A stretch of DNA of 60,000 bases, taken from Takakia lepidozioides (Eukaryota; Streptophyta; Takakiopsida; Takakiales; Takakiaceae). The notes beneath the pieces are model-generated. The model had not been told where the DNA came from, did no database searches, and saw only the letters and a program-made list of their open reading frames with translations. Each line of letters opens with the position of its first letter. Within the stretch, counting starts at the first letter, position 1. The stretch lies in the NCBI GenBank assembly GCA_030704615.1, contig CM060731.1, positions 15,378,001 to 15,438,000 of the forward strand. The letters run 5' to 3'. Of the stretch, positions 41,778 through 54,657 are shown piece by piece. A program made the position numbers and the translations under genes.

Positions 41778-44762
41778 TTGAGGACCAGCTCGGAGGTGGC
41801 CGGAGCTGAAATGGGGCTAAAACTTGCACAGAAGAAGCTGGATCCGAAGGGTAGTACTAGTGGCAGGCTCAAATTGGCATCGCAACTGTGTCGGACCTCA
41901 CTGATTTCAACCTTGAGTATTGTAATTCTAGTGCTGTGCTTGGTGTATTTCGACTTCTGGGTGTACATCAACCCCGCCAAGACCATTCTAGTGCGAAGGC
42001 TTGCCTCGAACCAAGCTCTTCCGGAGCTCAATGTGAATGCAGTGCAGGCAAGGCCAGAACTTTTGAAGCCATATTTTGTGAAGGTAGAATTGACTCACGA
42101 GCATGAGGGTTCTAACGTGCCCAAACTGACCGTGGAGATTATTGATCCCAAGGCTTCTCCCCAGGAGCACCCAGGACAGGAACTGTTTATGGATCGTGCC
42201 GACTCCCAACAGAACATTGATGTCATTCAGACTGAGACCCAAGTTTTCAGTAGCAACATTCAGGACGTTGCTGAGACAGAGTTGGTAGAAAAAAAGCGTG
42301 AATCAAACTTTGTTGCAACGCCCAGCTATGTAGGTAACGAATTAGACACTTCATCAAGCTTAGACAATCTCTCGAGCCCTGCCAAGAGACCTTTAGATCA
42401 GATCCAGAACAGAGCAGATCAGCTGAGTCAAAAGCCTGGGCCTTCAAGGAAAGACCGAGCAGGACGAAGGACTAGCAAACGGCAGACTGTTCTCGATGGA
42501 TCTAAGTCTTCGGACTGCAACATCTTTGAGGGGACGTGGGTGTATGATGAAAACTATCCCCTTTACAGATCCATCTCATGCGCTTTCGCTGATCCCGGCT
42601 TCCGCTGTGAAGAAAATGGGCGGCCCGACACTGATTTTGTGAAATATCGATGGCAGCCTCATGACTGCGACTTTCCCAGGTCTGTTCTGCCCGTGCATCT
42701 TTCCAGTTCTTTAGCAGGCCTTATTTTTTTTAAGGCAGTCTAAGTGACAGAGCCTGCACATGCATGTACCGGTCGGACACTTCTGTTACTGTGAATTGAA
42801 TATGCAGCGTTCCTCCAGGGTCCAGGGTTGCACTTAAAGGTCTGGTTGAGTGATTGCTGGTAGCATGGGACTTCCATGATACATGTGGAAGCTTTGAGCT
42901 ACCAACAACATCCAAACACCTGCTGGTTCACGAGATGTTGGTGCGCAAACATTTTCCCCGCAAGAGCAAAACGTGCTTAAGTCTTTGTTTTAGAACTCGG
43001 GGGTCACAGTCTCTCTCAAGCTTCTAAACAAATTCACTATGTACTTGTAATCCCTACAGTAGTAACGAATGACCAGGTGCTAGTGGTCAACTGCAATACT
43101 TCAGTTTTCATGCTCGTCCCGGCTTCATAAGGTCCGTGCATGATTAAATTTATTGAACGTAAACCATGATCTGCCTCAGGAACTTGACGAGTTATATATC
43201 ATGGCAGATTTGATGCAAGGGATATGCTGGAGAGACTGCGGGGTTCTCGCCTGGTCTATGTTGGCGATTCCATAGGGCGCAACCAGTGGGAGTCAATGCT
43301 GTGTATGCTATCTGAAGCAGTCTCTAATAAGAGCAGTATCTATGAGGTGAATGGAGAACCCATCACCAAACACACGGGTTTCTTGTCCTTTCGGTTTGCA
43401 GAATTTAACTGCACCGTCGAGTACTACCGCTCTCCATTCCTCATCCCTCAAGGGAGTCCTCCTCCTAACTCCCCAGTGAACGTCAGCTGTGGACTGAAGG
43501 TCGACACCATGGATTGGGCATCGCCAGCATGGAAGGATGCCGACATTTTAGTCTTCAATGCTGGGCACTGGTGGACTGCAGAGAAGACGACTAAATTGTA
43601 AGCTCTCCTTTCTCATCTTCAAACTGTCACGGGGTCCCGCCATGGAAGCTTGCCATGCTCTTCGGTGACATTGCATTTCCAGGACTGCGTTTGTGCATGT
43701 GTCAGTCCCTCTCCGCTCTTGCTGCAGTAGATCTCTTTGGGCTGCACAAGCAAGCAAGGACTAGGGTCTTGATAAAGCTTCAGCTCTTTGCATGAGCAAG
43801 TTTTTGAGGGCATTACGGGTGTTTACGTGGCAGGGGTTGTTATTTTGAAGAGGGACACGCGATAGACATGGATTTGGACCTTGAGAATGCTTTTGCAAAA
43901 GCATTGCGTACGTGGGGGAGATGGGTGGAAGATAACGTCGACCAAAACAAAACAAGTGTCTTCTTTCGCAGCTACTCTCCAGCTCACTTCGTGTATGTAT
44001 CTTCAGGTTCCTAGCAATGGAAACGACATATTTAATATGTACATGAGATTTAGGAAAAACCGAAGTACCTGTCTAGACAATGTCTGTGGGTCATGAGCGA
44101 CCAGGTGCTACCCTGAAATTTTGGCCTTTTGTTCTATACAAAAGAGCGCTCTGGACATCTTTGCATTCAAGACTGGGGTGCTACAGTGTTCAATTAATTG
44201 ACCTCGGTCTGCACAAGTCAAACAATTTGTAACCTTGTGAATTTGTTGCATGTACAATTTGACAACGAGTATTTTTGAATCAGAACATGCATCAAGTAGG
44301 AGCTCAGGTGCATATTTGCACCTGGGTCGACCTCTATCCTGATCTGATTGCGAAAAGATATTGAAACTGAGCGTTGTTGTGGGATTTTGCACGCGCAGGG
44401 GAGGCACTTGGAAGACAGGCGGCCATTGCGACAAAGAAACTGGACCCCTCTCTAGAGAAGAAGCTGCCGTAATTGTGGAGCGGCCATGGACCAACGACAT
44501 CATCAGCAAAGAGATTAGGCAAAATATGAAGAAGAACGATGCAGTCACATATCTTGATATCACACCATCCACGAACACTCGCGCAGATGGGCATGCCTCC
44601 TTGTACTGGGCAGACAACAATATACAGAAAGTTCCCTCCCATAAACAGGACTGCAGCCATTGGTGCCTCCCAGGAGTACCGGACACATGGAATGAGCTTC
44701 TGTTCGCATCTTTGCGTAGTAGAGGTCAAGGTGTTTGGGGGGAGCCCGTCAGGTACAACTAG
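41778..44762 (+). CDS. Trichome-birefringence-like (TBL) polysaccharide O-acetyltransferase
   Basis: TBL/DUF231 proteins are Golgi type II membrane enzymes that transfer acetyl groups to wall polysaccharides such as xylan, mannan or pectin. Four exons join in frame to 604 codons: 41778-42679, 43208-43597, 43834-43992 and 44399-44762, all with GT-AG introns. Residues about 38-58 ([20 protein letters not shown]) form the membrane anchor. A long polar, low-conservation stem follows. The TBL domain starts at [17 protein letters not shown], with CRPD-like [15 protein letters not shown]. The catalytic GDS motif is in [16 protein letters not shown] and the DxxH-type motif in [18 protein letters not shown], so the Ser-His-Asp set appears intact. 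VFNAGHWWT is also typical. Which polysaccharide it modifies cannot be read from sequence. A possible alternative start, the Met at residue 12, would not alter the anchor. Confidence 0.92.
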
Positions 44763-44799
44763 TGATTCTCCACCACCACATGTACTTAATACTTGCAGC

Positions 44800-45210
44800 A
44801 CTAGGTCAAATTGATAGCTAGGTTTTTATATAGTTGAGTCCGTTGTACGCAGATCAGTGTCAACAGATAGATACAGAATAACTGGAGATCTTTCGCCCTC
44901 CGCAGCCATTAGGTCGGATTGGGGAGGAGGTTGATTGTCCTCAACAAACCCATATCTGGGTGCATAGTGAAGATCTTGAACAATAAACTGTCTATTTGCC
45001 TGAGCTGCGAATCTCTCTAGGAGGTGTGGCACAGTGTGAGGGAGAAAGAAAGAAAGAAAGAAAGAGAAAACCTGATGCAACGACAGGTCGTCAGCATCGT
45101 GAGCATTCGTGAGGCACTGGCAAGGACGTCAGGGCGAGGAGTGCTCTTAGCTGTCGTTTGTCGCCATAGCTGAATCCCTCAGTTCTTGCTGTCAGGACTA
45201 ACTCTTAGGG
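44800..45210. other. TBL 3' flank
   Basis: Non-coding. A small GAAA repeat lies at about 45042-45064. Confidence 0.4.
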
Positions 45211-45339
45211 TAAGTCACGTCATCATTGCCACGGTCATCACTGCCGTGTCATCTAAGCCACATCTAAGCCTTAGGAGAGATTTATTAGTGGCAAGATCTG
45301 TTTTGTTTCTGTATATATGATTCTGATTACTGAAGATAT

Positions 45340-45405
45340 GCGTATCCGGATTTGAACCCACGTCCACAATCCCAGCCGACCAACCGACTGTAGCCAGTCG
45401 GATGG
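45340..45405 (-). repeat. tRNA-like (SINE-type) sequence
   Basis: On the minus strand, TGGCTACAGTCGGTTGG resembles an internal A box and GGGTTCAAATCC is a good B box, about 35 nt apart. No complete acceptor stem is seen, so a tRNA-derived SINE head or decayed tRNA is more likely than a working tRNA gene. Confidence 0.45.
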
Positions 45406-45798
45406 ATGTAAACTCCAAAAAGTTTTTGATTTTTTTTCGTTGGCGGCCCTGCCTTCCTAAGGGCAGGATTACGCAAAAGGGTTTAAGTGATAGTTTTTGC
45501 TGCTGGAGGGTCCCAGCGATTTTTCAAGGCTGCATTGTAGTGATTTGGAGGTGACTGCTGAGGTGAGAAGGCCATAACTTGTTGTGGATGTGAGAAAGAC
45601 AAGAGCTCCAGTTTGTACATTTCATTAGTTATTACCATTGTTATATTATAATATATTTACACTATCGTAATATCTTATTAAATTGAAATGTGCTCACCAC
45701 AAAACCAAAAGGGTTGAATTTTTTAGGGTTCCAAAAACTGACAACAAAAGAAAGAAAGAAAGAAATATTAGAGCAGATTTGAAGACAAGGATTTTAAA

Positions 45799-46260
45799 AA
45801 TTCAGTTTTTTTCTTCTTCTTTCGGGCAGCTTAGAAAAATACGACAATGACGTGGCTTAGTTGACATGGAAATGATGACGTGGCTCATGATGATGTGGTA
45901 ATAATGACACGTCACTATGACACCCTATTCTTGATCTAGTCTCCGACCTTCATTCGTCACGAGAATATATATATTTTCAAAATTCAGTTTTTTTCTTCTT
46001 CTTTCGGGCAGCTTAAAAATATACGACAATGACGTGGCTTAGATGATATGGCAATGATGACGTGTCTGATGATGATGTGGTAATAATGACATGTCACTAT
46101 GACACCGTATTCTACACTAAAACTAGTCTCCGACCTTCATTCGTCACTAGAATATTTATATACTACGCATGACAATGACGTGGCAATGACACGTCACTGT
46201 GGGACCCTATTCTTGCTCTATCACTAGAACTAGTCGACCTCGAATCCTCACTAGAATTAT
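45799..46260. repeat. 181-bp tandem repeat dense in ACGT-core motifs
   Basis: Two full copies (45799-45979 and 45980-46160) and a shortened third (to about 46260). Each copy carries TGACGTGGCTTAG, GATGACGTGGCTCATG-like and GACACGTCACTATGACACC. A diverged inverted piece of the same motif set is at 45211-45270. TGACGTGG/CACGTCA are bZIP-type binding cores, so the block could act as a cis-element cluster, or it may simply be a decayed fold-back element. Confidence 0.6.
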
Positions 46261-46269
46261 ATAGAGAGG

Positions 46270-47490
46270 AGTAAATAACCTCTTTCAAGGTAATCTTACC
46301 TTGAGGTCTCGAGCAAAAGGCTCATGGGACACTGCCCAAAGAACTCAGAAGGGGGGGGAAAAATCATACAAGATCATACTAGTATTATGTGGGTAAATCA
46401 TTCATCCAGATTCATCTGACAGATAAATCAGGATAAAGGTAAATAATTTATCCGGATGTATTATTTCTATCTGCCCTTATTTTTACGGGAAAATATTTTG
46501 ATTTATCTTACCCTTATCCATATGAGGGATGAATCATTTTAAATCCACAAATAAATATATATTAATGGAGGATAAACTTAAAATAAATAAATATGGACTG
46601 ATCGATATGCGCGGATGATGTTATTATAAACACAATATTGATAACGAACATGAGGGATATTTGTGAGATCAACCCGGTTATATAGTAATATTTATCTACT
46701 GATTAATTATCTATTAAAGCATCCTGTGCGGAGATTATATACATATATCTATATACTTATATATAACCTTAATGATAACTAGAGGTTCTTATCATGGTTA
46801 TCATAAAATCAGATACTGATAACCGTTGTGCATAACCCCGGTTTATCATCTAGGAAGAACCTGACTTATTGCTAGCCGGCAAAGGGGTGAAAAGGTTATT
46901 AAATATTGTAAAATTTCAAATACCCAAAACATGAACATACTTCCATATAACCTGCACCTTGGTAGGAGGAAAACCAACACTGGAATTCTCCTCTCGCAGT
47001 AAAGTAAAAAGCGGCACAAGAGGATTTTACTATATTCAGGAAATCTATCATTTGTATATGTAAAATTAAACTGAATTACGGATAACTGATCAGTCTCTCT
47101 CTCTCTCTCTCTCTCTCTCCAGCCGTCTAGGTTGAGATTCATCTGTTGAATATTTCAGATAAAATCTAGAGTTATAAGCTTGAATTTCTTCTACAGTCAG
47201 GACACTCAAGTTGCTGTGCAGGATAGATCAGTGAAGAGTATTTAAACGCCTCTCCATCTCTTTGTAGACCACTCTGATCGCCAGAAACAGTGTCCGAACT
47301 AGCAGCACATCTTGTTGTGTATGCCACACTCAACCTCACTCAGCTTGAGTACAAGGGAGGGACAAACCGTTCAGGGCAGGAGAAGTTGAACATGCAGCAT
47401 TTACATTGTGCCGGGGATTTCCAGTGTTTATAAATGTAGAATATAGGGATTACATGCTGAAATAATTTGTATCAATTGATACTTTAAGCT
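46270..47490. other. AT-rich intergenic region with TC microsatellite
   Basis: Long AT-rich stretch without recognisable genes; a (TC)n microsatellite lies at about 47093-47119. It separates TBL from the coiled-coil gene at 47.5 kb. Confidence 0.45.
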
Positions 47491-47498
47491 AAGGTGCC

Positions 47499-50400
47499 AT
47501 GGCCGAGGCACAGTCCAGACGAAATAACATGTTGAAGGAGAAAGTGGTGGTGCTTGAATACAAAATCAATCGCCTGGGTTTGTTCCCTTATCCGTCCTTC
47601 CTTCCGATTCTTCCCACGATATTGTATAGTGAAAATCGTGCATCGCTTGGGCTCTCTGCCATGTATATCACACATGGGCACCACTACATATTGGTTGAAT
47701 TGGAAATTACTAGGCAATCTACGGGTTCGCCACTTTAGGCTGAGCATAAGGTCCGGATGTAGACCTGCCCAGGTCTACCTTGGAACGTAGACCTATCTCT
47801 CAAAGATGAATTGTACTTGCAACATCTAGGAATCATATGCTGGGTCACAATGCACTCCTTCTGCGGTAGTTCATAATTGCTATGCAGGTTCCCTACCAAA
47901 ATTTCAGATCTTCATTTTTCCCAGGCTACTGACGTACTTACAGGACGGACAGGGATCAAATAACTAAAATTTGTTTAGCCATTCTAGATCCATGCATGCT
48001 TGGCCAGCCACAAATTTTGGAGGATCATCCCAGTTGAAGTAGTGGGGGACGGTCGAATTTCAGTCGATCAAGAAGCTCAGCCTGGCCTAAAAGTCACTTG
48101 AATTGCATGAAATTAAGCCCAAGGCCGAGGGCATTTTGAGTCTTGCTTGCTAGAAATAAAATCAAAGTGGTCAGGTAGTAATTCACTTAATAACCACATC
48201 TACATGATGTAAATTCCTGTTTTTCTCTCCATCGGCCCTTGGCATTTCTGGGATCCAATTGATATGTCCACTCTGGAAAACATAGTATAATGTATAATCC
48301 GTTAGCCTGTAAACTAATTTCAGAGCTGATTCTCCAGGGGTGCCAGATTGTTTCTGATAATCCAGATATCTACGTTTGATTATGCAAAGAGAAAAAAAGA
48401 AAGATGACTATCTAGAATCGTGTAGGTGCAGATTAAATGGAATAAAAGAGTAGACACATATTGAATGAGATGTACAGACCTGGCTGCTTCTTTGTACATA
48501 CAAGTTAGATCAGGAATTTAATAAATAATGCACTTAAAGACTAGTCTAAACAACGTCGAAATTCCTTCATAGACAGCCACCATCGCCGGGAGCATTGAAG
48601 AGATCTCGCATACATGATGAACACAAATATTCAATCCAGTCATGCAGAAGGTCTGGTGCCCGTGTGAGGGAGTGTCAAAGCCCGGGATAAAATCTCAATT
48701 TTACTTTAAGGGGCAGTAACTTTGGGCACCCATTGAGACGTAGCCTTTCTCATCTAGCGCTCCTGGCCAGAAACAAGATGAACTTAGGGGCTCCAGGGAA
48801 TGATATGATCCTAGTTGTTTACAGTATGGAGACATTGATCAAAGAAATTTGTGGGGAAATACGGTAAACAGGAGTGGTAGGAAGGGCATACTATGAGGCC
48901 TCACAGATCAAATTGCGGAGAAATCGGTATCTCATTCGAGCGGCACGAACCCAGAACATGCTGCTCCATTCTGCTCTCCAATTACTCCAACAAAAGGAAA
49001 TACAAGCCCGAAGAGAGGCAAGCAATCTGGGGGGGATGCGTAAGCAAGCGATGTCCCTTCGACAAGATTTCGATGAACAAAGAGGGAGGTCCATTGCCAA
49101 GCAACTCCAGGCAAGTGCTCCGGCTGTGCAGGCAGCCGAAGTGTAACTACTCTTGGTCGCTGCACGTAAATTACAAGGTTCAATATGTTAACTAGTCCAA
49201 CTATCTAGACCATGGGTCAACACAAACTGCTATTAGTTCACAGATCTCCTAGATTGCACAAATTCTCTCTCAAAAGAACCCCAAATAGGTCAGCAACATC
49301 TATATCTCAAGCTCTCTCAGGAGAGCTCTCTTAAATTATGATCAGGAATCAAATTCTTGGGGATATCTGATTATCTACACTGCTTTCTATATCATTGTTG
49401 TGACCTCCATAGTTTGTAACTTCCCAACACGTCTAGCTGCATGTAGTTCAAGGAAGGTCTTGACGGGTTGCAGTCTGGGAATTGATGTACGTCACGTATT
49501 TGGGTGAGGTCGACTACAGCTGCAAAAACAACTTACGAATACCAGGTCAGCAGAGATCGAATGTGCGGACCTTCTGGACCCCAATACACCTCAGCTTGTA
49601 CGCATTCGAGCCCTTGATGCTAAACTAGAGGCCCTTTATGCCAAAACCAAAGATACTCAGATCGTTGAGAAGCACTATGAGAGCCTGTTAATACCCATGC
49701 GAGATGAACGCACTCTCTATGCGTACCAGGTAATTACCTCTGAGCTGCCCTTCCGTTTTCTCTGAGTGCGAATCGTTAACGTTAGTATATATATATTTAA
49801 GAATGGTCCGAAGGCAAAGGAACGTGTATCCTACAGGGAGGATCAACCTTCTAGTTTTTTGAAAAACACATGCATCCATGTTGAAAAAATTCTCAATCGA
49901 GTAACGGCCAACAAGAGTTCAGCTGAAGAGGTCGAAAGAATTGAGACTTAATTATAGTTCGTGGATCCACACGGGTCAAAATCCATGAGAATGGAAGAGA
50001 CTTAAATTGTAGCCTTACTTGGGAAGTGAGAGCCCCGCAGAGAGGTCTTCTAAGCCTTCAATCCTTGTCGCCCATTGCAGCTGGACATGGTATCGAACAT
50101 AATAACGATAAAGAAAGGGGAGATCATGCAGCTTCATATGTTACATTTTGATGCGGTTCGCTCCCGCGATGCTGCGAAACGCGAGCTTGAAGATGTAGGT
50201 AAGATCTGTAGCCCAGATTAAATTCTGTTTGTAATGTATATTAAATGCATTCGGGGCATGTTTCGAAGTCCTAAATATTGGTCATTATCATCTATTCTTC
50301 AGCGGCCGTCCTTGTCCATGTCTACAAACTGTCTCAGCAAGTGTCGCCTGCTCTCACGGCCACTCAACACAAGGGCCATCTTTTTCCATGGCACCTGGCT

Positions 50401-53115
50401 GTGGGTTTCCTACTTAAAACGACATTTAGTGGAGATGAGAAATGCGGCCTCTAGGTTGACAGGAGGCCTCTACAGTAAACATCTTTGTTTGAACACCATT
50501 CTTTGCACTGTAAGCATAAAATTTTAGAGATGAGTGATTTCCGACGACGTGCATTACATAGCTTGGGTTAGACTTGGATCTCAGGTCAATAAGCTTTGCC
50601 CAGTGAGCTAGCCGTATGTTGACTACACGGCTTCATAACTTCATTTCGGTATCGGATCACACATTTTTGTACTCGGTGATACTATGAGTGGAATGTTCAA
50701 AGGGTGTGTGAATTGCGGTGGTTAGATAGCTCAGCCAAGCACGCGCGGTACAAAATTATGCATGTTCGAACTTGATATGATCTGAAATAGATGGATGTAG
50801 CGCTGAACTCCTAAGCATGACAAAATCGTCGTTCCGGGATTCGATTGAGAATTGATGTGGTGGTGTGTGCAGCTCTTGGCGAGCCTGTTTGGAGGGAAAA
50901 TGGTATGTCAAACTCCAACCCCACCCACTCGTGCGCAATATTTTTTTCTTAAACTTCGTGCAGAATACTGTAGTACTTAGAATTATGTGTACTCAGTGGT
51001 TTCTGTTAAGCAGCTATACATGGGATCTAGAGATTATAATGAATCGGATGGGTTCTGCACCAGAAGAGTGCCTTGATGTTGCCCAGTCCTGACACAGTCG
51101 ACTCTCGAGGGAGCTGTAGTCGACTTCACTCTAAGAGTCTTGACCCGTGGCCCAAACCATCGAAGCTCGTGGGTATGTTTCAAATGACTGTAATTGTGTC
51201 TCTGAGGGCGCAGGGGGGGATCAGTCCAGAAATGCAGAAAAGAATACTGGCAGCCATCAAAGAGATTAAGTCGGTCATGGGGGTAGGCAGCATGCGTGAG
51301 ATGTACAGCGAGTATGTGTTCCAGGAGAAGCAGTCCACGTACTTGGCCCAGATCTATGAAGAGCTTAAAATAACTCTTGCTCAACTTAAAAACGAAGCTC
51401 CCATTCCGGCAGCCTACAGGGTCAGGGCTCTCTATATCCCTGGATGTCGGTCCATTTCCCAACCAGCTCAATTCCTTGCATGTATTCTTATAACGGATAG
51501 GCCACATTGTGTTGATCAGAGAATTTTCAGGACAGACTGCAGGTCCACCTGGGATAGAATGTGGCCCCGTATGCTTTAGTACATGATATTAGTACCCAAG
51601 GTTTGAAGTTAGTTCCATCTGAAGACTAACACATATGATCACGCTGTGGTCACTGCCAACCGATTTACAATTGAGAGAAAGAGAAGAACCTAAGTTACAG
51701 CAGCTCAAAGAGGTTATGGGACAATGAAGAGCATGTTAGTGCAATCTGGGAAAGAAGCACTTCAAGGGGCCCCCAAAAAGCAGCCCCAAAACTACAATTT
51801 AACTTCAAGAGATTCTCGAAGACCTGTGCAGAAACTCGTAATCTAGCTCTAGAGAGAAGGGGCTCAACGAAATAGTGAGAAGAAAAGAAATTGTAGTCGA
51901 GGACCGCGAGAAAGAAAGATATTACGCCCGCGGGAGGGACCTCTCTGTGACACAGTATCTAACTACAAGAGCATTCGAACCATTTGAACAGAACGCCGAT
52001 CCTCGGATACAATGTTCATATTAAGGTTAGAGATCACCTTGTTGGAAAACAGGATAGAAGAGCTCTGTAAAATGACGGCTTATCAATTGCGGTGTCCCAA
52101 CAGAGGAAGAGCACGGTACGACTCCAGCAAGTGGATGGAATTGTGGAAAACACCAAGGACATTGTTCGCCGAGCATCTGTACAAGGACCGTCTAGCCAGA
52201 GACGGAACTCCTACCCATTGATCCTGATACTGGAAGGTACCAAAAAGCTGGTCGATAAGATCCACGAGGGCACACTCGTCATAGTAAGCACCTCTAGCCT
52301 TTCTGAGCTTAGAAACTATCAGTAGATTCATGAAGCGATCTTATGTCACTAGGTACATGTTCTCATCCTGATCATTCCCTGTGTTCATTTGTCCCGAGTC
52401 AGTTGTTCACTGCATCTTGAGTACTTTTTCAACCGCATCATGCTGCAATCTGTGGATTCGGGGGACATAATAGGAGGATGGAACAGTATCGGAAGAAAAG
52501 GCGGTTCTTGCAGATTGCGAGTCGAAGCTAGTCAGGTTGCTCAAGGTACTCCGAACTTCTCGCATGCATGTGCAACATCTTTTGCTGCTTCCATGGATAT
52601 TTTGTCGAAGTTGTAAACTCATTATAATGTGTCTTCCAAGACACTGAACTTGATAAAGAATGAATCCACTGCGGAAGAAGCTCAAGCCACCCGATCTCAA
52701 CGTCCTTATGTATGTACTTTGGACTTTTCTGTCCAAAGTCTTGAAGCCTCCCACTGTCGTATATATGGGTTTCAAGCGCGCTATTGCCTCATTGTCGACA
52801 CAAGCACTTCAGCTTCAATCTCCTTGAATCTCTTCAACACTGGAAGGTCTAGAAGATTTACTGAAGTTGCCCATCCAGTCTCTTGAGATCTATAAGTGTC
52901 AAATAAACATTTTGTTGGATTCACAGGGACTTGAGAGGAAGATGAAGCATCTCAAGATCTTGGAAGGGATGCAACAAGCGGCGGAGGAGGCCAGAAAGAA
53001 AGAGCAAGAGGAGGAGGCAGCAGAGGACGCTGCAACTCATGAGAAACAACTCAAATATGAGGCGGCTGCAGCAGCAGCAGCAGCTTCAAAGGGAGAAGGC
53101 AAGGCTAAGAAATAG
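47499..53115 (+). CDS. Coiled-coil protein, outer-dynein-arm docking-like (ODAD3/CCDC151 type)
   Basis: Exon series on plus. 47499-47577 (MAEAQSRRNNMLKEKVVVLE) ends in phase 1 and joins 48872 onward (VVGRAYYEASQIKLRRNRYL, ending near 49110 at AG|GCAAGT or A|GTGCTC). Then about 49561-49730 (KHYESLLIPMRDERTLYAYQ), 50081-50200 (LDMVSNIITIKKGEIM, DAVRSRDAAKRELEDV) and about 51214-51420 (IKEIKSVMGVGSMREMYSEY, then LKITLAQLKNE). Next come about 52090-52281, 52478-52548 and about 52630-52710, and finally 52928-53115 (GLERKMKHLKILEGMQQAAE and an Ala/Lys-rich end, stop 53113-53115). The YxxL..ERxxYxxQL..ARDAAKxEL pattern and the IKxxxGV..xxE..xxF..QExT segment match CCDC151/ODA10-type axonemal proteins. 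Some exons between 50.2 and 52.1 kb are unresolved because phases do not all join. Family call moderate. Confidence 0.5.
50720..50785 (+). repeat. Weak tRNA-like sequence in an intron
   Basis: TAGATAGCTCAGCCAAGC resembles an A box and ATGTTCGAACT a B box, about 25 nt apart. Stem pairing is not convincing. It may be a decayed SINE head within the coiled-coil gene. Confidence 0.25.
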
Positions 53116-53119
53116 TAAA

Positions 53120-54650
53120 TTAATAGGGCTCCCTGCTGTGGCAATAGTAGTGTATTCAATGCAAACATTCCTCTAGAAGGATGGCGTCGAACAGGCCTTC
53201 CAATCAATGTCATGTCTGCATCCACCTTGCACACTGAATTCCAGGCCGGGCAGCTGGCACATTTTGCAATGACAAATGCTTTGGAAAATCAGTCAGCTTT
53301 TGAGCTTTTGGATTGAAGGATCGGTTTTAATCAATGTGCTGAGCTTGTTACTAGAGGTGTGCATGAATTCCAACTCCCTCCGAGTGGCAATCCGTGGCAT
53401 GACATACAGAAAATCTAGTTGCATGTCTGTCTCTTACACTTTTCTGAACATTAAATACCGGCCGCTTTGCCAGAGGGCCATCTATAAAGCCAGAAGGATA
53501 TCCAAGCAGCACCATGGCAGGTGCACTACCGTATGTTTAAAATACAGGTCAGTTCATGATGGCCTTCGAGCTCATCAGCTGTCCTCATAGTTAAAGTGTA
53601 TACCAGTGATATTCTGAGGCAACAGCCTTCTTCAACAAATCTATACATAAACTTTGTCAGCTCATAAATCATGTTTCAGCTAGAAGTCCTGAAAGGTAGA
53701 AAGTGGGTCATCACACAGTCAAGATTTCAATTAAAGGGAAGCAATGACAACATTCCATGGAAACTGTCCAAGCATGTCGGCTGTCTTGACGGAGGCCCCC
53801 AAAACTAACAAAGAGGATCGATTGTCAGTCGTTTGGCAAAGCAATGGTGTGCGGCTGTCTCTCTTGGAGGGTTCCCTTTGCCCTCATCCAGAAACTCGCC
53901 ATGCCCCCCCTGCTCTTAGTACTACTGGAACCTGTGTTTGTGCAGCAACCAGAAAACATCCATCAACGGGGCTCGCAAAAAGGAAAAAATGAAAGATGCT
54001 GGCAAGCCGGTTGACGACAGACAACCGTGTGGAGCTGAAGAAGAGTAAGCAGTACAACAGGCAGCTCAGTAATCAATCTCCTTCAAAATTTTAAAGCTAG
54101 CTAGGCTTGACGCAAACTCTTTGAGGAGTCTGCCATCACGGGTGGAAATGTCATGTTTAGAAGGAAACTAGTGCCCACTCCACCTGCACTGGAATCTGGC
54201 CTGCCCCTCAGTAAACTCAATCATGTATCGGAAGCACAGACAAAACCCAAGCTCAGGCATATCTCAATGTATCGGAAGCTGCAATCGTGCAGCAATCCTT
54301 GTGATTTTATTTTCCAGTGTATAAGAGTAACAATGAGTTTTCCTAGCTGCAAAATTGAGATGTCCCTGTTTCATAGTACAAGTACCCACCAATGTGGCAG
54401 GGGTTTGTCAAGCGGGAAATGTTTCCCGGAAGGAGGGTCCAACTATACTCATGTAAACTGTGTGAGAAGGCCCTGAAACTTTTAAGTTCTAGAGTAATTT
54501 CAGAAGGGCCTACATTGGTGTACGACCAAGTAAACTATGCCTCACTAGACTATAAAAGGACACTCGCAGCCTCATCTCATGAAAAATTGGTGAATCCCTT
54601 CTGAAAAAATGTTCAGCAGGAGCATGAATAGTTGTAGAGTAGGAGAGTTT
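53120..54650. other. Intergenic region between convergent genes
   Basis: Lies between the stop of the coiled-coil gene (plus) and the stop of the EXORDIUM-like gene (minus). Probable 3' UTRs at both ends. Open frames are short and unrecognised. Confidence 0.45.
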
Positions 54651-54657
54651 CCCAATC

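Noticed and set aside
45340-45405. Functional minus-strand tRNA gene
   Set aside because: Good B box, but arms do not pair along the full cloverleaf. Kept as tRNA-like.
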